From: Subtercola vilae
Lineage (GTDB): Bacteria > Actinomycetota > Actinomycetes > Actinomycetales > Microbacteriaceae
Length of the DNA stretch: 64,000 nt
Assembly: GCF_004923255.1 (NCBI RefSeq)
Contig: NZ_QYRT01000013.1
Coordinates: forward strand, 1 to 64,000
Reading direction: 5' to 3'
A program made the translations under genes and the position numbers. A model generated the notes under the pieces. The model saw nothing but the letters and a program-made list of their open reading frames with translations. It made no database searches and was not told where the DNA came from. Of the stretch, positions 7,160 through 16,521 are shown one piece after another (within the stretch, counting starts at the first letter, position 1; every line of letters begins with the position of its first letter).

Positions 7160-7980
7160 CAGCGCCCGCCGTCGGTCAGCGGCAGCACGAGGCTCGGCGT
7201 CGCGATCACATGGTCGGGCCGCAGGGAGCGCACAGCGCTGCCGATGGCGAAGAACTCGGTGGTGTGGCCGCCCCAGCGGTGCGGCAGTGACAGAAGTTGC
7301 ACGCCCACAATGCCCTCGGCATCCAGAGCCTCAGCTTCGGTCTGCATGCGACCCATCGCGAGCTCACGAGCGTTGTAGAGCGCCTCGGTGAACTGGGTGA
7401 TCTCAACGTTGGCGCCGATGTTGTTGAGCGAGGTCATCATGCCCTGGTGGGCGATGTGGTAGACGCAGGTTCCCATCACCAGGCCGAGTGGCGCATAGCC
7501 CGACTGAATGAGAGTCCAGAAGTCTTGGCCCGACAGGTCTGAGGTGAACGGAAGCCCCTTGTTGTTACGCCAGGTGCCCTTCTCCGGAGGCTTCTCGGCC
7601 GTGACGGCCGTGCCCACGGCGATGAATTCGGCGAGGTCGTTGCCGTACTCTTTGAACTCGATCTCGAGCCGCACCCCGACCACTCCGTCGGCGCCGAGGG
7701 CGTCTGCTTCGGCTTCCATACGGGTCATCGCGAGCTCACGAGCGTGGTACATCGCGCCGCTCAGCTTGTCGAGTTCCATGTTCTTGCCCCAGCGCCGGGC
7801 CTGGATGCCGACGTGGTAGACACTCGAACCCAGCACGAGGCCCACCGGGCGAAAGCCGGCCTGCTTCACCAGTAGAAACTCGTTCACCGAGAGATCGGAG
7901 GTGAACAGGTTCTTCTTGCCATCTGCCAGGCGGGCACGCGCGTCTGCGGGGAGCGAGATACCGGAGAAGGGGTCAGTCAT
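7156..7980 (-). CDS. Tandem YbjQ/UPF0145-like protein
   Basis: From ATG 7980 the product has 274 residues. It holds two copies of the YbjQ (UPF0145, putative heavy-metal-binding) signature: residues ~35-130 with MYHARELAMTRMEAEADALG and DGVVGVRLE, and residues ~150-255 with LYNARELAMGRMQTEAEALD and EGIVGVQL. YbjQ proteins are small single-domain proteins that assemble as rings, and their function is not settled. Each half is preceded by a FTSDLSG/FTSDLSV motif, so the duplication is internal. ATG was chosen over an upstream extension because MTDPFSG fits the native N-terminus and GAAAG-like sequence precedes it. Confidence 0.8.
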   Translation of the reverse strand: MTDPFSGISLPADARARLADGKKNLFTSDLSVNEFLLVKQAGFRPVGLVLGSSVYHVGIQARRWGKNMELDKLSGAMYHARELAMTRMEAEADALGADGVVGVRLEIEFKEYGNDLAEFIAVGTAVTAEKPPEKGTWRNNKGLPFTSDLSGQDFWTLIQSGYAPLGLVMGTCVYHIAHQGMMTSLNNIGANVEITQFTEALYNARELAMGRMQTEAEALDAEGIVGVQLLSLPHRWGGHTTEFFAIGSAVRSLRPDHVIATPSLVLPLTDGGRW

Positions 7981-8038
7981 CGGTTGCACTTTCGTTCGAG
8001 AGGTGAGAGAGGGATGCGATGGGCCGGCTGCCGTGCGT

Positions 8039-8989
8039 TCACGCGCCGCCCCGCCTGGCCGGTGGTGGCGGTGCGTCGCGGAGCGGCAGAATCGTGAGGG
8101 CCGACGACCCGGATGCTCGTCGCCGCGCACCCGGCATCGCCAGCAGGGTGGTGCCCACCACCACAGATTCGGCGTGCAGGTCGCGGCCGTCTTGACCGCC
8201 GCAGGGCGTTTCGAACTCCGACAGGCTCATGCTGGTCACGGCCAGTTCGGCGCTTCCCATGTGGGTGGCGCGGGCGGCGAGGCGCTCACGGGATTCGTGC
8301 CGTGCGGCCTGAATCAGCTCGGTCATGCCCGTCACTTCGCCGTTCACCCAGCTCGAGCGTTGCTGCCGCAGCTGCCAGTCTTCGTGTTTGGTCGAGATCG
8401 ACACGCCGAGCACGATCTCACGGGGAATGTAGCCCGACAGAATCGCCGCAGCGCAATCTTCGCCGCTCAGGTTGGTGCTCCACGCGTCGGCCGCTGTGCG
8501 CGGAATCGGCGAGAGCGACGGGTCGATCGACCGAACCGCTGTGCCGAGCGCGCTGAACTCCCACGACGAGCCCTCGAGTTGACGGCGAACGATGCGAACC
8601 CCCAGCACGCCGTGTGCGCCGAGCGCCACCGCTTCGGTCATCATGCGCTTCAGCGAGCCGTACCAGCCGCGCTCGAAGGCGTTCACGTACGGCGCGAAGC
8701 TCCCGTATTTGCCGCCGGCGCCAGAGGTGGTGACGGGGGTGACCATTCCCATGCTCGCCATGCCGAACCCGCCGGTGTTCCACCACGAGCAGCCGCCGCC
8801 CGTCCAGCCGAGGTTCATGACCACGCAGCCGAACACTTCGCCCACAGGGATGAGGCCGGCGCTGTGGACGCTGGCCGCAGCGGGCGCGGAGAGCAACGAC
8901 CCGGCGGTACTGCCAGCTTTTTGACGCGCGATTCGCTCGTGCGCTGCTGGCGGGAGCCCATCGATCCATTCGTCCACGTCTTCATCCAA
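8039..8989 (-). CDS. Second tandem YbjQ-like protein, divergent
   Basis: The product has 316 residues from TTG 8989 (weak ribosome site; start uncertain). The first half carries RMMTEAVALGAHGVLGVRIV and WEFSALGTAVR; the second carries NLSGEDCAAAILSGYIP, REIVLGV, HESRERLAARATHMGSAELAV and a VVGTTL end. These match the YbjQ pattern but are more diverged than in the downstream protein. A Gly/Trp-rich loop (GWTGGGCSWWNTGGFG) interrupts the first half. It is probably the first gene of the operon with 7980-6296. Confidence 0.7.
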   Translation of the reverse strand: MDEDVDEWIDGLPPAAHERIARQKAGSTAGSLLSAPAAASVHSAGLIPVGEVFGCVVMNLGWTGGGCSWWNTGGFGMASMGMVTPVTTSGAGGKYGSFAPYVNAFERGWYGSLKRMMTEAVALGAHGVLGVRIVRRQLEGSSWEFSALGTAVRSIDPSLSPIPRTAADAWSTNLSGEDCAAAILSGYIPREIVLGVSISTKHEDWQLRQQRSSWVNGEVTGMTELIQAARHESRERLAARATHMGSAELAVTSMSLSEFETPCGGQDGRDLHAESVVVGTTLLAMPGARRRASGSSALTILPLRDAPPPPARRGGA

Positions 8990-9039
8990 CCACTCAGTGC
9001 ACTCGTTCGCCCCTTCTCGAACTGGGAGTTTTCACACCC

Positions 9040-10377
9040 TCAGAACGAGAAGACCTCCTCGTGCAGGTGCCGCCGGGGCAGACCGGTGGCGAGCAGTGCG
9101 GTGCGAGCCGCGTCAGAGAGCGCGGGTGACGCGCACAGGTACACGTCTCGCGTGCGCACGTTCGGTATGAGCTCTGTGAGGCGTTCGGCGCTGAACCTGT
9201 TTGCGGGGTCAGACGAGCGACCGATCATCCAGACGATCTCGACGCCTCGGTGCGCGGCAATCTCTTCGAGTTCGTCTCTGAAGACGATGTCGTCAACCGT
9301 CGACGCCCGGTAGAGCAGGGTGATGGCGCCGCTGTCGGCGTCGAGCGTCTCGAAGAGAGCGCGCATGGGGGTGATGCCCACGCCGCCGGCCACGAGCAGC
9401 ACGTCGGGCCGGGTTCGCCGCCGCGAGGTCATGGCGCCGTACGGGCCCTCGGCGAGCACCAGTGTGCCCGGCGTGATCGAGTGCAGCAGGCGACTGCCCG
9501 AGCCGAGGTCTTTGACCGTGATGCGAAGTCGGTTGTTCTGGGCGGGCGCCGACAGCGAGAATGGATGCGCCGACAGCCACGTGCGTCGCGTCAAGAATCT
9601 CCAGCGAAAGAACTGGCCAGGCACAGCGTGCAGGTCATCGACGTAGTGGCCCCGAAACACGATGCTCACCACCCCCGGAGCCTCAGAAAGCACCGTCTCG
9701 ACCCGCAGCCGATGCCGCCAGGTCTGCTCGAGCGGTCGCAGCACCCGATAGCGGAGAACCAAGGCGAACGCGTACACGTAGAGCAGGCTCCAGAACACCT
9801 CGGCGGGCAGGAATCCGGCAAGGTTCGGCCCCGCCAGCTCGTGCCCGAACGACAGCGCGATGGCCACGTAGGTGAGCAGATGGATGCTGTGCCACCGCTC
9901 GTACGAGAGCCGCCGGCGCGCGGCGCGAATCGAGAGCGCGCCAACGGCGACGAACAGAACGGTTGCAGCGAGGGCCGGCCAGAGCCAGGGCAGGCTCATC
10001 AGGTTGAGGGCGCCGCCGATGATGGTGTCGTGTCGCAGGGCGATCCAGGTTGCCGTGGCCGCCACGACGTGAACGATCATGGTGGCGACGAAGACCCGGC
10101 CGAGGCGGCCGTGCCACCGGGCGAGGCGGTCAGCGCCGATCTCCCGCTCAAGCAGGGGCGCGCGCGACATGAGCACGAGCATGACGGCGACGAAGTACCC
10201 GGCGAGCAGGCCGAACACGTGGGCGGCGAGCGCGAGGGTGAGCATCAGCGGGGTGGGTGCGCTCAGAACCGCGAGGGAGAGGGAGAGAACACCGCCGCCA
10301 ACGAGCGCCGTCAAAACGAGGTGGTCGGCGCGGATGCGCGTACGGGTTCGTGGCCGGGGGCCGAGTGGGCGGGTCAC
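9040..10377 (-). CDS. Ferric-reductase-like transmembrane flavoprotein oxidoreductase
   Basis: The product has 445 residues. The N-terminal half has about six helices with His residues placed as in ferric-reductase-like domains (RWHGRLGR, MIVHVVAA, ERWHSIHLLTY, SFGHEL). The C-terminal half is an FNR-type reductase: FAD site HPFSLSAPAQ, then DLGSGSRLL, EGPYGAMT, NAD(P)-binding GGVGITPMRALFE and C-terminal CASPALSD. It should pass electrons from NAD(P)H through FAD to haem or an external acceptor. The GTG start overlaps the stop of the upstream gene (GTGA), so the two are coupled. Confidence 0.85.
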   Translation of the reverse strand: MTRPLGPRPRTRTRIRADHLVLTALVGGGVLSLSLAVLSAPTPLMLTLALAAHVFGLLAGYFVAVMLVLMSRAPLLEREIGADRLARWHGRLGRVFVATMIVHVVAATATWIALRHDTIIGGALNLMSLPWLWPALAATVLFVAVGALSIRAARRRLSYERWHSIHLLTYVAIALSFGHELAGPNLAGFLPAEVFWSLLYVYAFALVLRYRVLRPLEQTWRHRLRVETVLSEAPGVVSIVFRGHYVDDLHAVPGQFFRWRFLTRRTWLSAHPFSLSAPAQNNRLRITVKDLGSGSRLLHSITPGTLVLAEGPYGAMTSRRRTRPDVLLVAGGVGITPMRALFETLDADSGAITLLYRASTVDDIVFRDELEEIAAHRGVEIVWMIGRSSDPANRFSAERLTELIPNVRTRDVYLCASPALSDAARTALLATGLPRRHLHEEVFSF

Positions 10378-10814
10378 GAGGTGGCTGGGGGTAGAGCGGG
10401 GCCGCGACCGGGTGCGTTCGAGCGGTGATCGGTGAGGTCGTCGGGTTCGTGGCCGGAGCCGCTTCGGCCTGCGGCGTCAGCGGTAGCGGTAGCTGCAGCG
10501 GCGGCAGCAGCAGTGGCCCCCGCATCCGCAGCGGCGGCGGCAATGGCCTCCGCGTCCGCAGCGTCGACCGCGTCCGCCGCAGCAGACCCAGCGGCCGGCA
10601 CGGCTGAGCTGCCCACAGCCACAGTGAGCGGCGTCGTACCGGGCGCCTCGACCGCCAGCTGCAGCCCGAGCACCGTGGCCGACACGAAGATGCCCGCCGT
10701 CGTCACTTTCGTCAGGCTCGACCACCGCTTGCTGCTGAGCCGCGGGCGTGCCGGCGCGGGCGGGTCGACATCGTCTTCTGGTGCGCGACCGTGGCGGGGC
10801 GGGGAGAGGGGCAT
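10374..10814 (-). CDS. Ala-rich membrane-anchored hypothetical protein
   Basis: The product has 146 residues. A Pro/Arg-rich start is followed by one hydrophobic segment (KVTTAGIFVSATVLGLQLAV). After it comes a low-complexity Ala/Asp/Thr stretch of about 60 residues encoded by runs of GC-rich alanine codons, and a polar tail. It could be an anchored extracytoplasmic linker. Coupled directly to the flavoprotein gene, it may be a partner or electron-acceptor scaffold. I see no FMN attachment motif or CXXCH haem motif. Confidence 0.55.
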   Translation of the reverse strand: MPLSPPRHGRAPEDDVDPPAPARPRLSSKRWSSLTKVTTAGIFVSATVLGLQLAVEAPGTTPLTVAVGSSAVPAAGSAAADAVDAADAEAIAAAAADAGATAAAAAAATATADAAGRSGSGHEPDDLTDHRSNAPGRGPALPPATS

Positions 10815-11008
10815 GACTCCATGGTGCGTGCAACTGCGCTCGACGGGGGCGATTCATCGGCGACTCTTACCGCACTGTCGCCGATTGCGGAGCCCACGCA
10901 TCCGGTCGCCGCGAACGCGCAACCCCGGTGCCGAATCGACGTTCTCTGCGAGGCTGAACACCGAGGCGGCGCTCGCCGCGGAGGTGGAGCGTACTAGATA
11001 AGGCCATT

Positions 11009-11518
11009 TCAGACGGAGTACTTGAAGCCGAGGTGCGAGCCGGTGAAGCCGAGGCGCTCGTAGAAACGGTGGGCGTCGGTGCGGGAGGCGTCTGACGTGA
11101 GCTGAACGAGGGCGGCCCCAAGTGCGGGGGCCGCGGTGTCGGTGACCCAGCGCATCATCGCGCCGCCGATGCCGTTCGAGCGATGCAGGCCGCTGACGCG
11201 GACCGCTTCGACCAGGAGACGGGTCGACCCGCGGCGGGCCATGCCGGGAATCAGGGTGAGCTGCATGGTGCCCACCACGGCGCCTGAAGCGTCTTCGACG
11301 ACGAGCAGGGCGTTCGCGGGGTCGGCGACGATCGCGAGAAGGGCCGCGAGGTAGACGGGCCGGTCGGCGGGAGAAGCGATGTCTCCGCGGGCGGCACTGA
11401 CCGGGTCATCCGACAGCAGCAGCATGACAGCATCGAGGTCGAGTTCGGTTGCCGAGCGAAGCGTCAGCGAGCCGTTCGACGCTGCAAGCTCGGTGGGCAG
11501 TGAGAGTCGGCGGAGCAT
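11009..11518 (-). CDS. GNAT-family N-acetyltransferase
   Basis: The product has 169 residues from ATG 11518. The GNAT fold is visible: LRSATELDLDAV at the start, GTMQLTLIPGMARRGSTRLLVEAVRV as the central strands, the acetyl-CoA loop RSNGIGGAMMRWV (a Q/RxxGxG/A site), then LTSDASRTDAHRFYERLGF. It transfers an acetyl group from acetyl-CoA to an unknown amine. Single gene; the 194 bases downstream show no feature. Confidence 0.85.
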   Translation of the reverse strand: MLRRLSLPTELAASNGSLTLRSATELDLDAVMLLLSDDPVSAARGDIASPADRPVYLAALLAIVADPANALLVVEDASGAVVGTMQLTLIPGMARRGSTRLLVEAVRVSGLHRSNGIGGAMMRWVTDTAAPALGAALVQLTSDASRTDAHRFYERLGFTGSHLGFKYSV

Positions 11519-11787
11519 GGATCCAGTCTGGCGCACACCGCCCGAACCGACATCTGCGCACGAGCCACCCGCCCTCCACAACCGAGGAGTTGTGGTGCGC
11601 CCAGCTGCGGCGGGGGAGGCGGGAGCGACGGGGTGTACGAGATGCGTTAACAATGCCTCCGCGGGCGTTAGAGAACCGTTAAGGCCCGAGCGCGCTGTAA
11701 CACTTCGGTGTCTACTCAGGTGCTGTGCCCTGCGAGATCGTCTGACCTGACGAGTCGCACGGCCTGTGTGAGTGGAATGGAGTTCTT
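11519..11787 (+). promoter_or_regulatory. Upstream region of the kdp operon
   Basis: This gap between the divergent GNAT gene and kdp contains three related words within 45 bases: GCGTTAACA (~11644), GCGTTAGAGAAC (~11666) and CCGTTAAGG (~11678). They could be binding sites for KdpE, whose gene ends the locus, but no published KdpE box is matched here. I see no riboswitch I can support. Confidence 0.3.
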
Positions 11788-11871
11788 GTGCTTGACGTGA
11801 TTTATGTTCTCGGCATCGTGGTCTTGTTCGCGGTTGTCGACCTCATCGCCAAGGGGGTCGGCAAGCTGTGA
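11788..11871 (+). CDS. 27-residue membrane micropeptide preceding kdpF
   Basis: GTG 11788 opens [27 protein letters not shown] and stops at 11871. It is a single helix with a short basic end. Its stop overlaps the GTG of kdpF (GTGA), which supports translation. It resembles KdpF in size but lacks the KPERF end. Short ORFs of this kind sit ahead of kdpF in other actinobacteria, to my recollection; its role is not known to me. Confidence 0.6.
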   Translation: MLDVIYVLGIVVLFAVVDLIAKGVGKL

Positions 11872-11957
11872 TCGTCTTCGACATCATTGCGGCCGCCCTC
11901 GCGGTTGCCGCCCTCGGCTTTCTGGTGTTCGCGCTCGTCAAACCCGAGCGGTTCTAG
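11868..11957 (+). CDS. kdpF: KdpF, small subunit of the K+-transporting ATPase
   Basis: The product has 29 residues beginning at GTG 11868: one hydrophobic helix ending in FALVKPERF, the typical KdpF terminus. KdpF is a lipid-like stabiliser of the KdpFABC complex in the membrane. The start overlaps the preceding micropeptide, and its TAG overlaps the GTG of kdpA, so the first three genes are translated in a chain. Too short for automatic calling. Confidence 0.85.
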   Translation: MIVFDIIAAALAVAALGFLVFALVKPERF

Positions 11958-13630
11958 TGGACACCCTGTTCGCCATCCTTCAGGTGGCCACCCTCGTTCT
12001 GTTCCTCGTTCTGCTCTATCGGCCGCTCGGTGACTACATCGCCCACATCTACACGGGCACAAAGAACCTGCGCGTCGAGCGCGGCTTCTACCGGATGATC
12101 GGAGTCGACCCCACCTCTGAACAGACCTGGCGTACCTACCTGCGCGGGGTTCTGGCGTTCTCGCTCGTGGGCGTGCTGGTTCTGTACGGCATCCAGCGCC
12201 TGCAGGCGGTTCTGCCGTATTCACTGGGTATGCCGGCCATTCCAGAGGGCCTGTCGTTCAACACGGCCATCTCGTTCGTGACGAACACGAACTGGCAGTC
12301 GTACTCGCCCGACGTGACAATGGGGTACTCCGTTCAGCTGGCCGGCCTCGCGGTACAGAACTTCGTGTCGGCCGCGGTGGGCATCGCCGTGGCGATCGCC
12401 CTGGTTCGCGGGTTCGCCTACCGGCGCTCGGGCACGATCGGCAACTTCTGGGTCGACCTCACCCGCGGCACGCTGCGGCTGCTGCTGCCGCTGTCGATCG
12501 TCACCGCCGTCATTCTGATCGCCGGCGGCGTGATTCAGAACTTCAACGGCTTCACTGACGTGACCACTCTCACGGGCGGCACGCAGAGCATTCCGGGTGG
12601 CCCGGTGGCCTCACAGGAGGCGATCAAGATGCTCGGCACGAACGGTGGCGGGTTCTTCAATGCCAACTCGTCGCATCCGTTCGAGAACCCCACGGCCTGG
12701 ACCAACCTGCTGCAGATCGTGCTGATGCTCGCCATTCCGTTCAGCCTGCCGCGGGCGTTCGGCCGCATCGTGGGCGACAACCGCCAGGGCTACGCGATTC
12801 TGGCCGTGATGTCGACCATCTTCGTGGTGTCGCTGTCGGCACTGTCGATCTTCGAGGCGTCGGGTGCCGGCTCGGCACCGCAGCTGGCGGGCGCGGCCAT
12901 GGAGGGCAAGGAAGACCGCTTCGGCATCTTCGGTTCGACTCTGTTCGCCACAACGAGCACGCTCACCTCGACCGGTGCTGTGGATTCGATGCACGACTCA
13001 TTCACCTCGCTCGGCGGCATGATGCCGATGCTCAACATGATGCTCGGCGAAGTGGCTCCGGGCGGCGTGGGTTCTGGTCTGTACGGGATGCTCATCCTCG
13101 CGGTCATCGCGGTGTTCATTGCCGGGCTGTTGGTGGGCCGCACCCCCGAGTACCTCGGCAAGAAGCTCGGCCCGCGCGAGATCAAACTCGCGAGCCTGTA
13201 CATTCTCGTCACCCCCACCCTTGTGCTCGCCGGCACTGCACTCAGCTTCGCGATACCGGCCGTGCGAGACGACGTCACAAGCACCTCGATCTACAACTCG
13301 GGGCTGCACGGCCTCTCGGAGGTGCTCTACGCCTTCACCTCGGCCTCGAACAACAACGGTTCAGCCTTTGCCGGCCTCACCGCGAACACGCCGTGGTTCA
13401 ATGCGGCGCTCGGGGCGGCGATGCTCCTCGGCCGGTTCATTCCCATCGTGCTGGTGCTGGCGCTCGCCGGTTCTCTGGCACAGCAAGACCGCATCCCGAG
13501 CACCGCCGGAACCCTGCCGACCCATCGGCCCCAGTTCGTCGGGCTGCTCGTCGCGGTGACCGTGGTCATCGTTGCTCTCACCTATTTTCCCGTCATCACG
13601 CTAGGACCGCTAGCGGAAGGGCTTCAGTAA
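11957..13630 (+). CDS. kdpA: KdpA, K+-translocating subunit
   Basis: The product has 557 residues from GTG 11957, matching the family length. The start [14 protein letters not shown] and YRPLGDYIA are typical. The pore loops of the K+-channel-like subunit are visible: [32 protein letters not shown], and later [13 protein letters not shown]. About ten helices. It forms the K+ path in the inner membrane, powered by KdpB. The last gene overlap is with kdpF; kdpB follows after two bases. Confidence 0.97.
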   Translation: MDTLFAILQVATLVLFLVLLYRPLGDYIAHIYTGTKNLRVERGFYRMIGVDPTSEQTWRTYLRGVLAFSLVGVLVLYGIQRLQAVLPYSLGMPAIPEGLSFNTAISFVTNTNWQSYSPDVTMGYSVQLAGLAVQNFVSAAVGIAVAIALVRGFAYRRSGTIGNFWVDLTRGTLRLLLPLSIVTAVILIAGGVIQNFNGFTDVTTLTGGTQSIPGGPVASQEAIKMLGTNGGGFFNANSSHPFENPTAWTNLLQIVLMLAIPFSLPRAFGRIVGDNRQGYAILAVMSTIFVVSLSALSIFEASGAGSAPQLAGAAMEGKEDRFGIFGSTLFATTSTLTSTGAVDSMHDSFTSLGGMMPMLNMMLGEVAPGGVGSGLYGMLILAVIAVFIAGLLVGRTPEYLGKKLGPREIKLASLYILVTPTLVLAGTALSFAIPAVRDDVTSTSIYNSGLHGLSEVLYAFTSASNNNGSAFAGLTANTPWFNAALGAAMLLGRFIPIVLVLALAGSLAQQDRIPSTAGTLPTHRPQFVGLLVAVTVVIVALTYFPVITLGPLAEGLQ

Positions 13631-13632
13631 TC

Positions 13633-15792
13633 ATGTCGACCATCACCCCCCTCAGACCCCCCGAATCCCACCCCACCGCGCACGAGGCCACCGAGAAGAA
13701 GGCCGCGTTCGGCGTCGCCCAGCTCCTCGAGGCCACACCGGGGGCATTCCGCAAGCTCCACCCGCGTGAGATGTGGCACAACCCGGTCATGTTCATCGTC
13801 GAGATCGGTGCCGCGCTCACCACGGCGCTCGCCATCGCCGAGCCGTTCATCGGCGGCTCGGGGTCGTCGGGCGGCACCGCAGTGCCGGCCTCGTTCACCT
13901 GGGGTATCGCGATCTGGCTCTGGCTCACCGTTCTGTTCGCGAACCTCGCCGAGTCGGTCGCAGAGGGCCGCGGCAAGGCGCAGGCCGACAGCTTGCGGAA
14001 GACGCGCACGAGCACAACGGCGAACCGGGTCACCGGGTACGACCCCGCGGTCGACCCGATGGCCGAATCGACGCCCCTCGTCGCACTCTCGTCGGCAGAC
14101 CTGACGCTCGGCGACGTGGTTGTGGTCACGGCCGGCGAGCTGATCCCCGGCGACGGCGACATCGTGGCGGGCATCGCCTCGGTCGACGAGTCGGCCATCA
14201 CCGGCGAGTCGGCCCCCGTAGTTCGTGAGTCGGGCGGCGACCGCAGCGCCGTCACCGGCGGAACCCGCGTACTCTCCGACCGCATCGTGGTCGAGATCAC
14301 CTCGAAGCCCGGCGAGACCTTCGTCGACCGCATGATCGCGCTGGTCGAGGGCGCGTCACGGCAGAAGACGCCGAACGAGATCGCCCTGAACATCTTGCTC
14401 GCCAGCCTGACGATCGTGTTCGTGATCGTCACCCTCACGCTGAACCCCATCGCGGGCTACGCCGGGTCGCAGGTGAGCCTCACCGTTCTGGTTGCACTTC
14501 TGGTCTGCCTCATCCCCACCACCATCGGGGGACTGCTCTCTGCCATCGGCATCGCCGGCATGGATCGCCTCGTTCAGCGCAACGTTCTCGCCATGTCGGG
14601 CCGTGCGGTCGAAGCCGCCGGCGACGTGACCACCCTGCTGCTCGACAAGACCGGAACCATCACCTACGGCAACCGCCAGGCCGCAGAGTTCATCGCGCTC
14701 GCCGGGGTGGCACCGGATGCCCTGCGGCACGCTGCCGCTGTGTCATCGCTCGCCGACCCCACGCCCGAGGGTAAATCGATTGTCGACCTCGCCGCCCGGC
14801 AGGGTTTCGACCGCCAGATCGCGGTGTCGGGAGACGTCGTACCGTTCACGGCGCAGACCCGCATGTCGGGGCTCGACCTGCCCGACGGATCGCAGATTCG
14901 AAAGGGTGCCGGCTCGTCGATCATCGCCTGGGTCGAAAGCTCTGCGGCGCTGTCGAGCACCGTGCGCAGCGAGCTCGACGCGCACGTCGAACGTGTCTCG
15001 AACGCCGGCGGTACTCCGCTGGTTGTTGCGAGCGCAGACGCCACGGGAGTGGCTCGTGTGCTCGGCGTCATCTACCTGAAAGATGTGGTCAAGGAGGGCA
15101 TCACAGAGCGTTTCGCCGAGTTGCGTGCGATGGGCATCCGAACCGTCATGGTCACCGGTGACAACCCGCTCACCGCGGCGGCCATTGCCGCAGAGGCGGG
15201 GGTCGACGACTTTCTCGCCGAGGCCACGCCCGAGCAGAAGCTCGCGCTGATCAAGCGGGAGCAAGACGGCGGAAACCTCGTGGCGATGACCGGCGACGGC
15301 ACCAACGACGCCCCGGCGCTCGCGCAGGCCGATGTGGGGGTGGCGATGAACACGGGCACTTCGGCTGCGAAGGAGGCCGGCAACATGGTCGACCTCGACA
15401 GCGACCCCACCAAGCTCATCGACATCGTGCGCATCGGCAAGCAGCTGCTCATCACCCGCGGAGCTCTCACGACGTTCTCGATCGCGAACGATGTGGCAAA
15501 GTACTTCGCCATCATCCCGGCCATGTTCGCCGGGGTCTTTCCCGGGCTGCAGGTGCTGAACATCATGCAGCTGCACTCACCGTCGTCGGCGATCCTCTCC
15601 GCGGTCATCTTCAACGCGGTCATCATCATCGTGCTGATTCCGTTGGCGCTACGCGGAGTGAAGTACCGCCCGCTCAGTGCGTCGCGCATTCTCAGCCGCA
15701 ACCTGCTGCTGTACGGCGTCGGCGGTGTGATTGCACCGTTCGTGGGCATCAAGATCGTCGACCTCATCGTCACTCTCATTCCGGGCTTCTGA
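13633..15792 (+). CDS. kdpB: KdpB, P-type ATPase subunit
   Basis: The product has 719 residues from ATG 13633. Motifs in order: actuator TGES (ITGESAPV), a transmembrane stretch with [15 protein letters not shown], the phosphorylation site [10 protein letters not shown] (Asp ~338), KGAGSSI in the nucleotide domain, [10 protein letters not shown] and the hinge [17 protein letters not shown]. It hydrolyses ATP to drive K+ uptake through KdpA. The N-terminal ~35 residues before [13 protein letters not shown] are a longer polar extension than in E. coli. Confidence 0.97.
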   Translation: MSTITPLRPPESHPTAHEATEKKAAFGVAQLLEATPGAFRKLHPREMWHNPVMFIVEIGAALTTALAIAEPFIGGSGSSGGTAVPASFTWGIAIWLWLTVLFANLAESVAEGRGKAQADSLRKTRTSTTANRVTGYDPAVDPMAESTPLVALSSADLTLGDVVVVTAGELIPGDGDIVAGIASVDESAITGESAPVVRESGGDRSAVTGGTRVLSDRIVVEITSKPGETFVDRMIALVEGASRQKTPNEIALNILLASLTIVFVIVTLTLNPIAGYAGSQVSLTVLVALLVCLIPTTIGGLLSAIGIAGMDRLVQRNVLAMSGRAVEAAGDVTTLLLDKTGTITYGNRQAAEFIALAGVAPDALRHAAAVSSLADPTPEGKSIVDLAARQGFDRQIAVSGDVVPFTAQTRMSGLDLPDGSQIRKGAGSSIIAWVESSAALSSTVRSELDAHVERVSNAGGTPLVVASADATGVARVLGVIYLKDVVKEGITERFAELRAMGIRTVMVTGDNPLTAAAIAAEAGVDDFLAEATPEQKLALIKREQDGGNLVAMTGDGTNDAPALAQADVGVAMNTGTSAAKEAGNMVDLDSDPTKLIDIVRIGKQLLITRGALTTFSIANDVAKYFAIIPAMFAGVFPGLQVLNIMQLHSPSSAILSAVIFNAVIIIVLIPLALRGVKYRPLSASRILSRNLLLYGVGGVIAPFVGIKIVDLIVTLIPGF

Positions 15793-15834
15793 CCGAAGCC
15801 CCCCAGAACAGAAGCCCGCAGAAAGGTCATTCAC

Positions 15835-16443
15835 ATGAGTACCTCACGAACGTTCGCCCGGCAGTACGGTGTCGCCGTACGAGCCATGATCGTCTTCACC
15901 CTCGTGCTCGGGGTTGCTTACACAGCCCTGATCACGGGTATCGGGCAGCTCGCGCTGCCCGCCCAGGCCAACGGATCGATTGTCCGCTCGGGCAACACCG
16001 CGGTGGGCTCGGCCCTGATCGGGCAGTCGTTCACCGACGCCGACGGCAACGCTCTGCCGGAGTGGTTCCAGTCTCGGCCGTCGGCCGCCGGCAACGGGTA
16101 CGACGCAGCCGCCTCGAGCGGCAGTAACTACGGCCCGGAGAATTCCGACCTGCTCGCCGCGATCGCCGACCGCCAGAGCGCCATCGCCGCGTCAGACGGT
16201 GTTTCGGTCGCGCAGATTCCGGCCGACGCCGTCACAGCCTCGGCCTCGGGGCTCGATCCGCACATCAGCCCCGAGTACGCTCAGATTCAGGTGGCACGCA
16301 TTGCTGCCGCTCGAAACCTGCCCGTAGACGAGGTGCAACAGTTGGTCAGCAACGCTACGACGTCACGCGATCTCGGGTTTCTGGGCGAGCCCACCGTCAA
16401 CGTGCTGCGCCTGAACATCGCGCTGGCCGGCCTGGCCGGTTGA
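15835..16443 (+). CDS. kdpC: KdpC subunit
   Basis: The product has 202 residues; AGAAAGG-like sequence precedes ATG 15835. One N-terminal helix (MIVFTLVLGVAYTALITGIGQLAL) is followed by the KdpC ectodomain: GSALIGQSF, WFQSRPSAAGNGYD, ASSGSNYGPENSDLL, VTASASGLDPHISPEYA and a C-terminal NVLRLNIAL. KdpC stabilises the complex and supports ATP use. Slightly longer than typical because of a ~7-residue N-terminal extension. Confidence 0.96.
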   Translation: MSTSRTFARQYGVAVRAMIVFTLVLGVAYTALITGIGQLALPAQANGSIVRSGNTAVGSALIGQSFTDADGNALPEWFQSRPSAAGNGYDAAASSGSNYGPENSDLLAAIADRQSAIAASDGVSVAQIPADAVTASASGLDPHISPEYAQIQVARIAAARNLPVDEVQQLVSNATTSRDLGFLGEPTVNVLRLNIALAGLAG

Positions 16444-16521
16444 GCACGGTGCGGCGGGCGGACATGCGGGCAGTGAAGCCGAGCGATGGCTCAGCGGCGA
16501 TGACACGATGGTGATCGCCCA

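Noticed and set aside
7901-9313. Plus-strand open frame of 470 codons
   Set aside because: It spans opposite several clear minus-strand genes (YbjQ-like proteins and a reductase) and has Arg/His-rich shadow composition.
10440-10610. Ala-codon runs in the Ala-rich gene taken as a possible microsatellite
   Set aside because: Units are irregular mixes of GCG/GCA/GCC; no exact repeat beyond a few codons.
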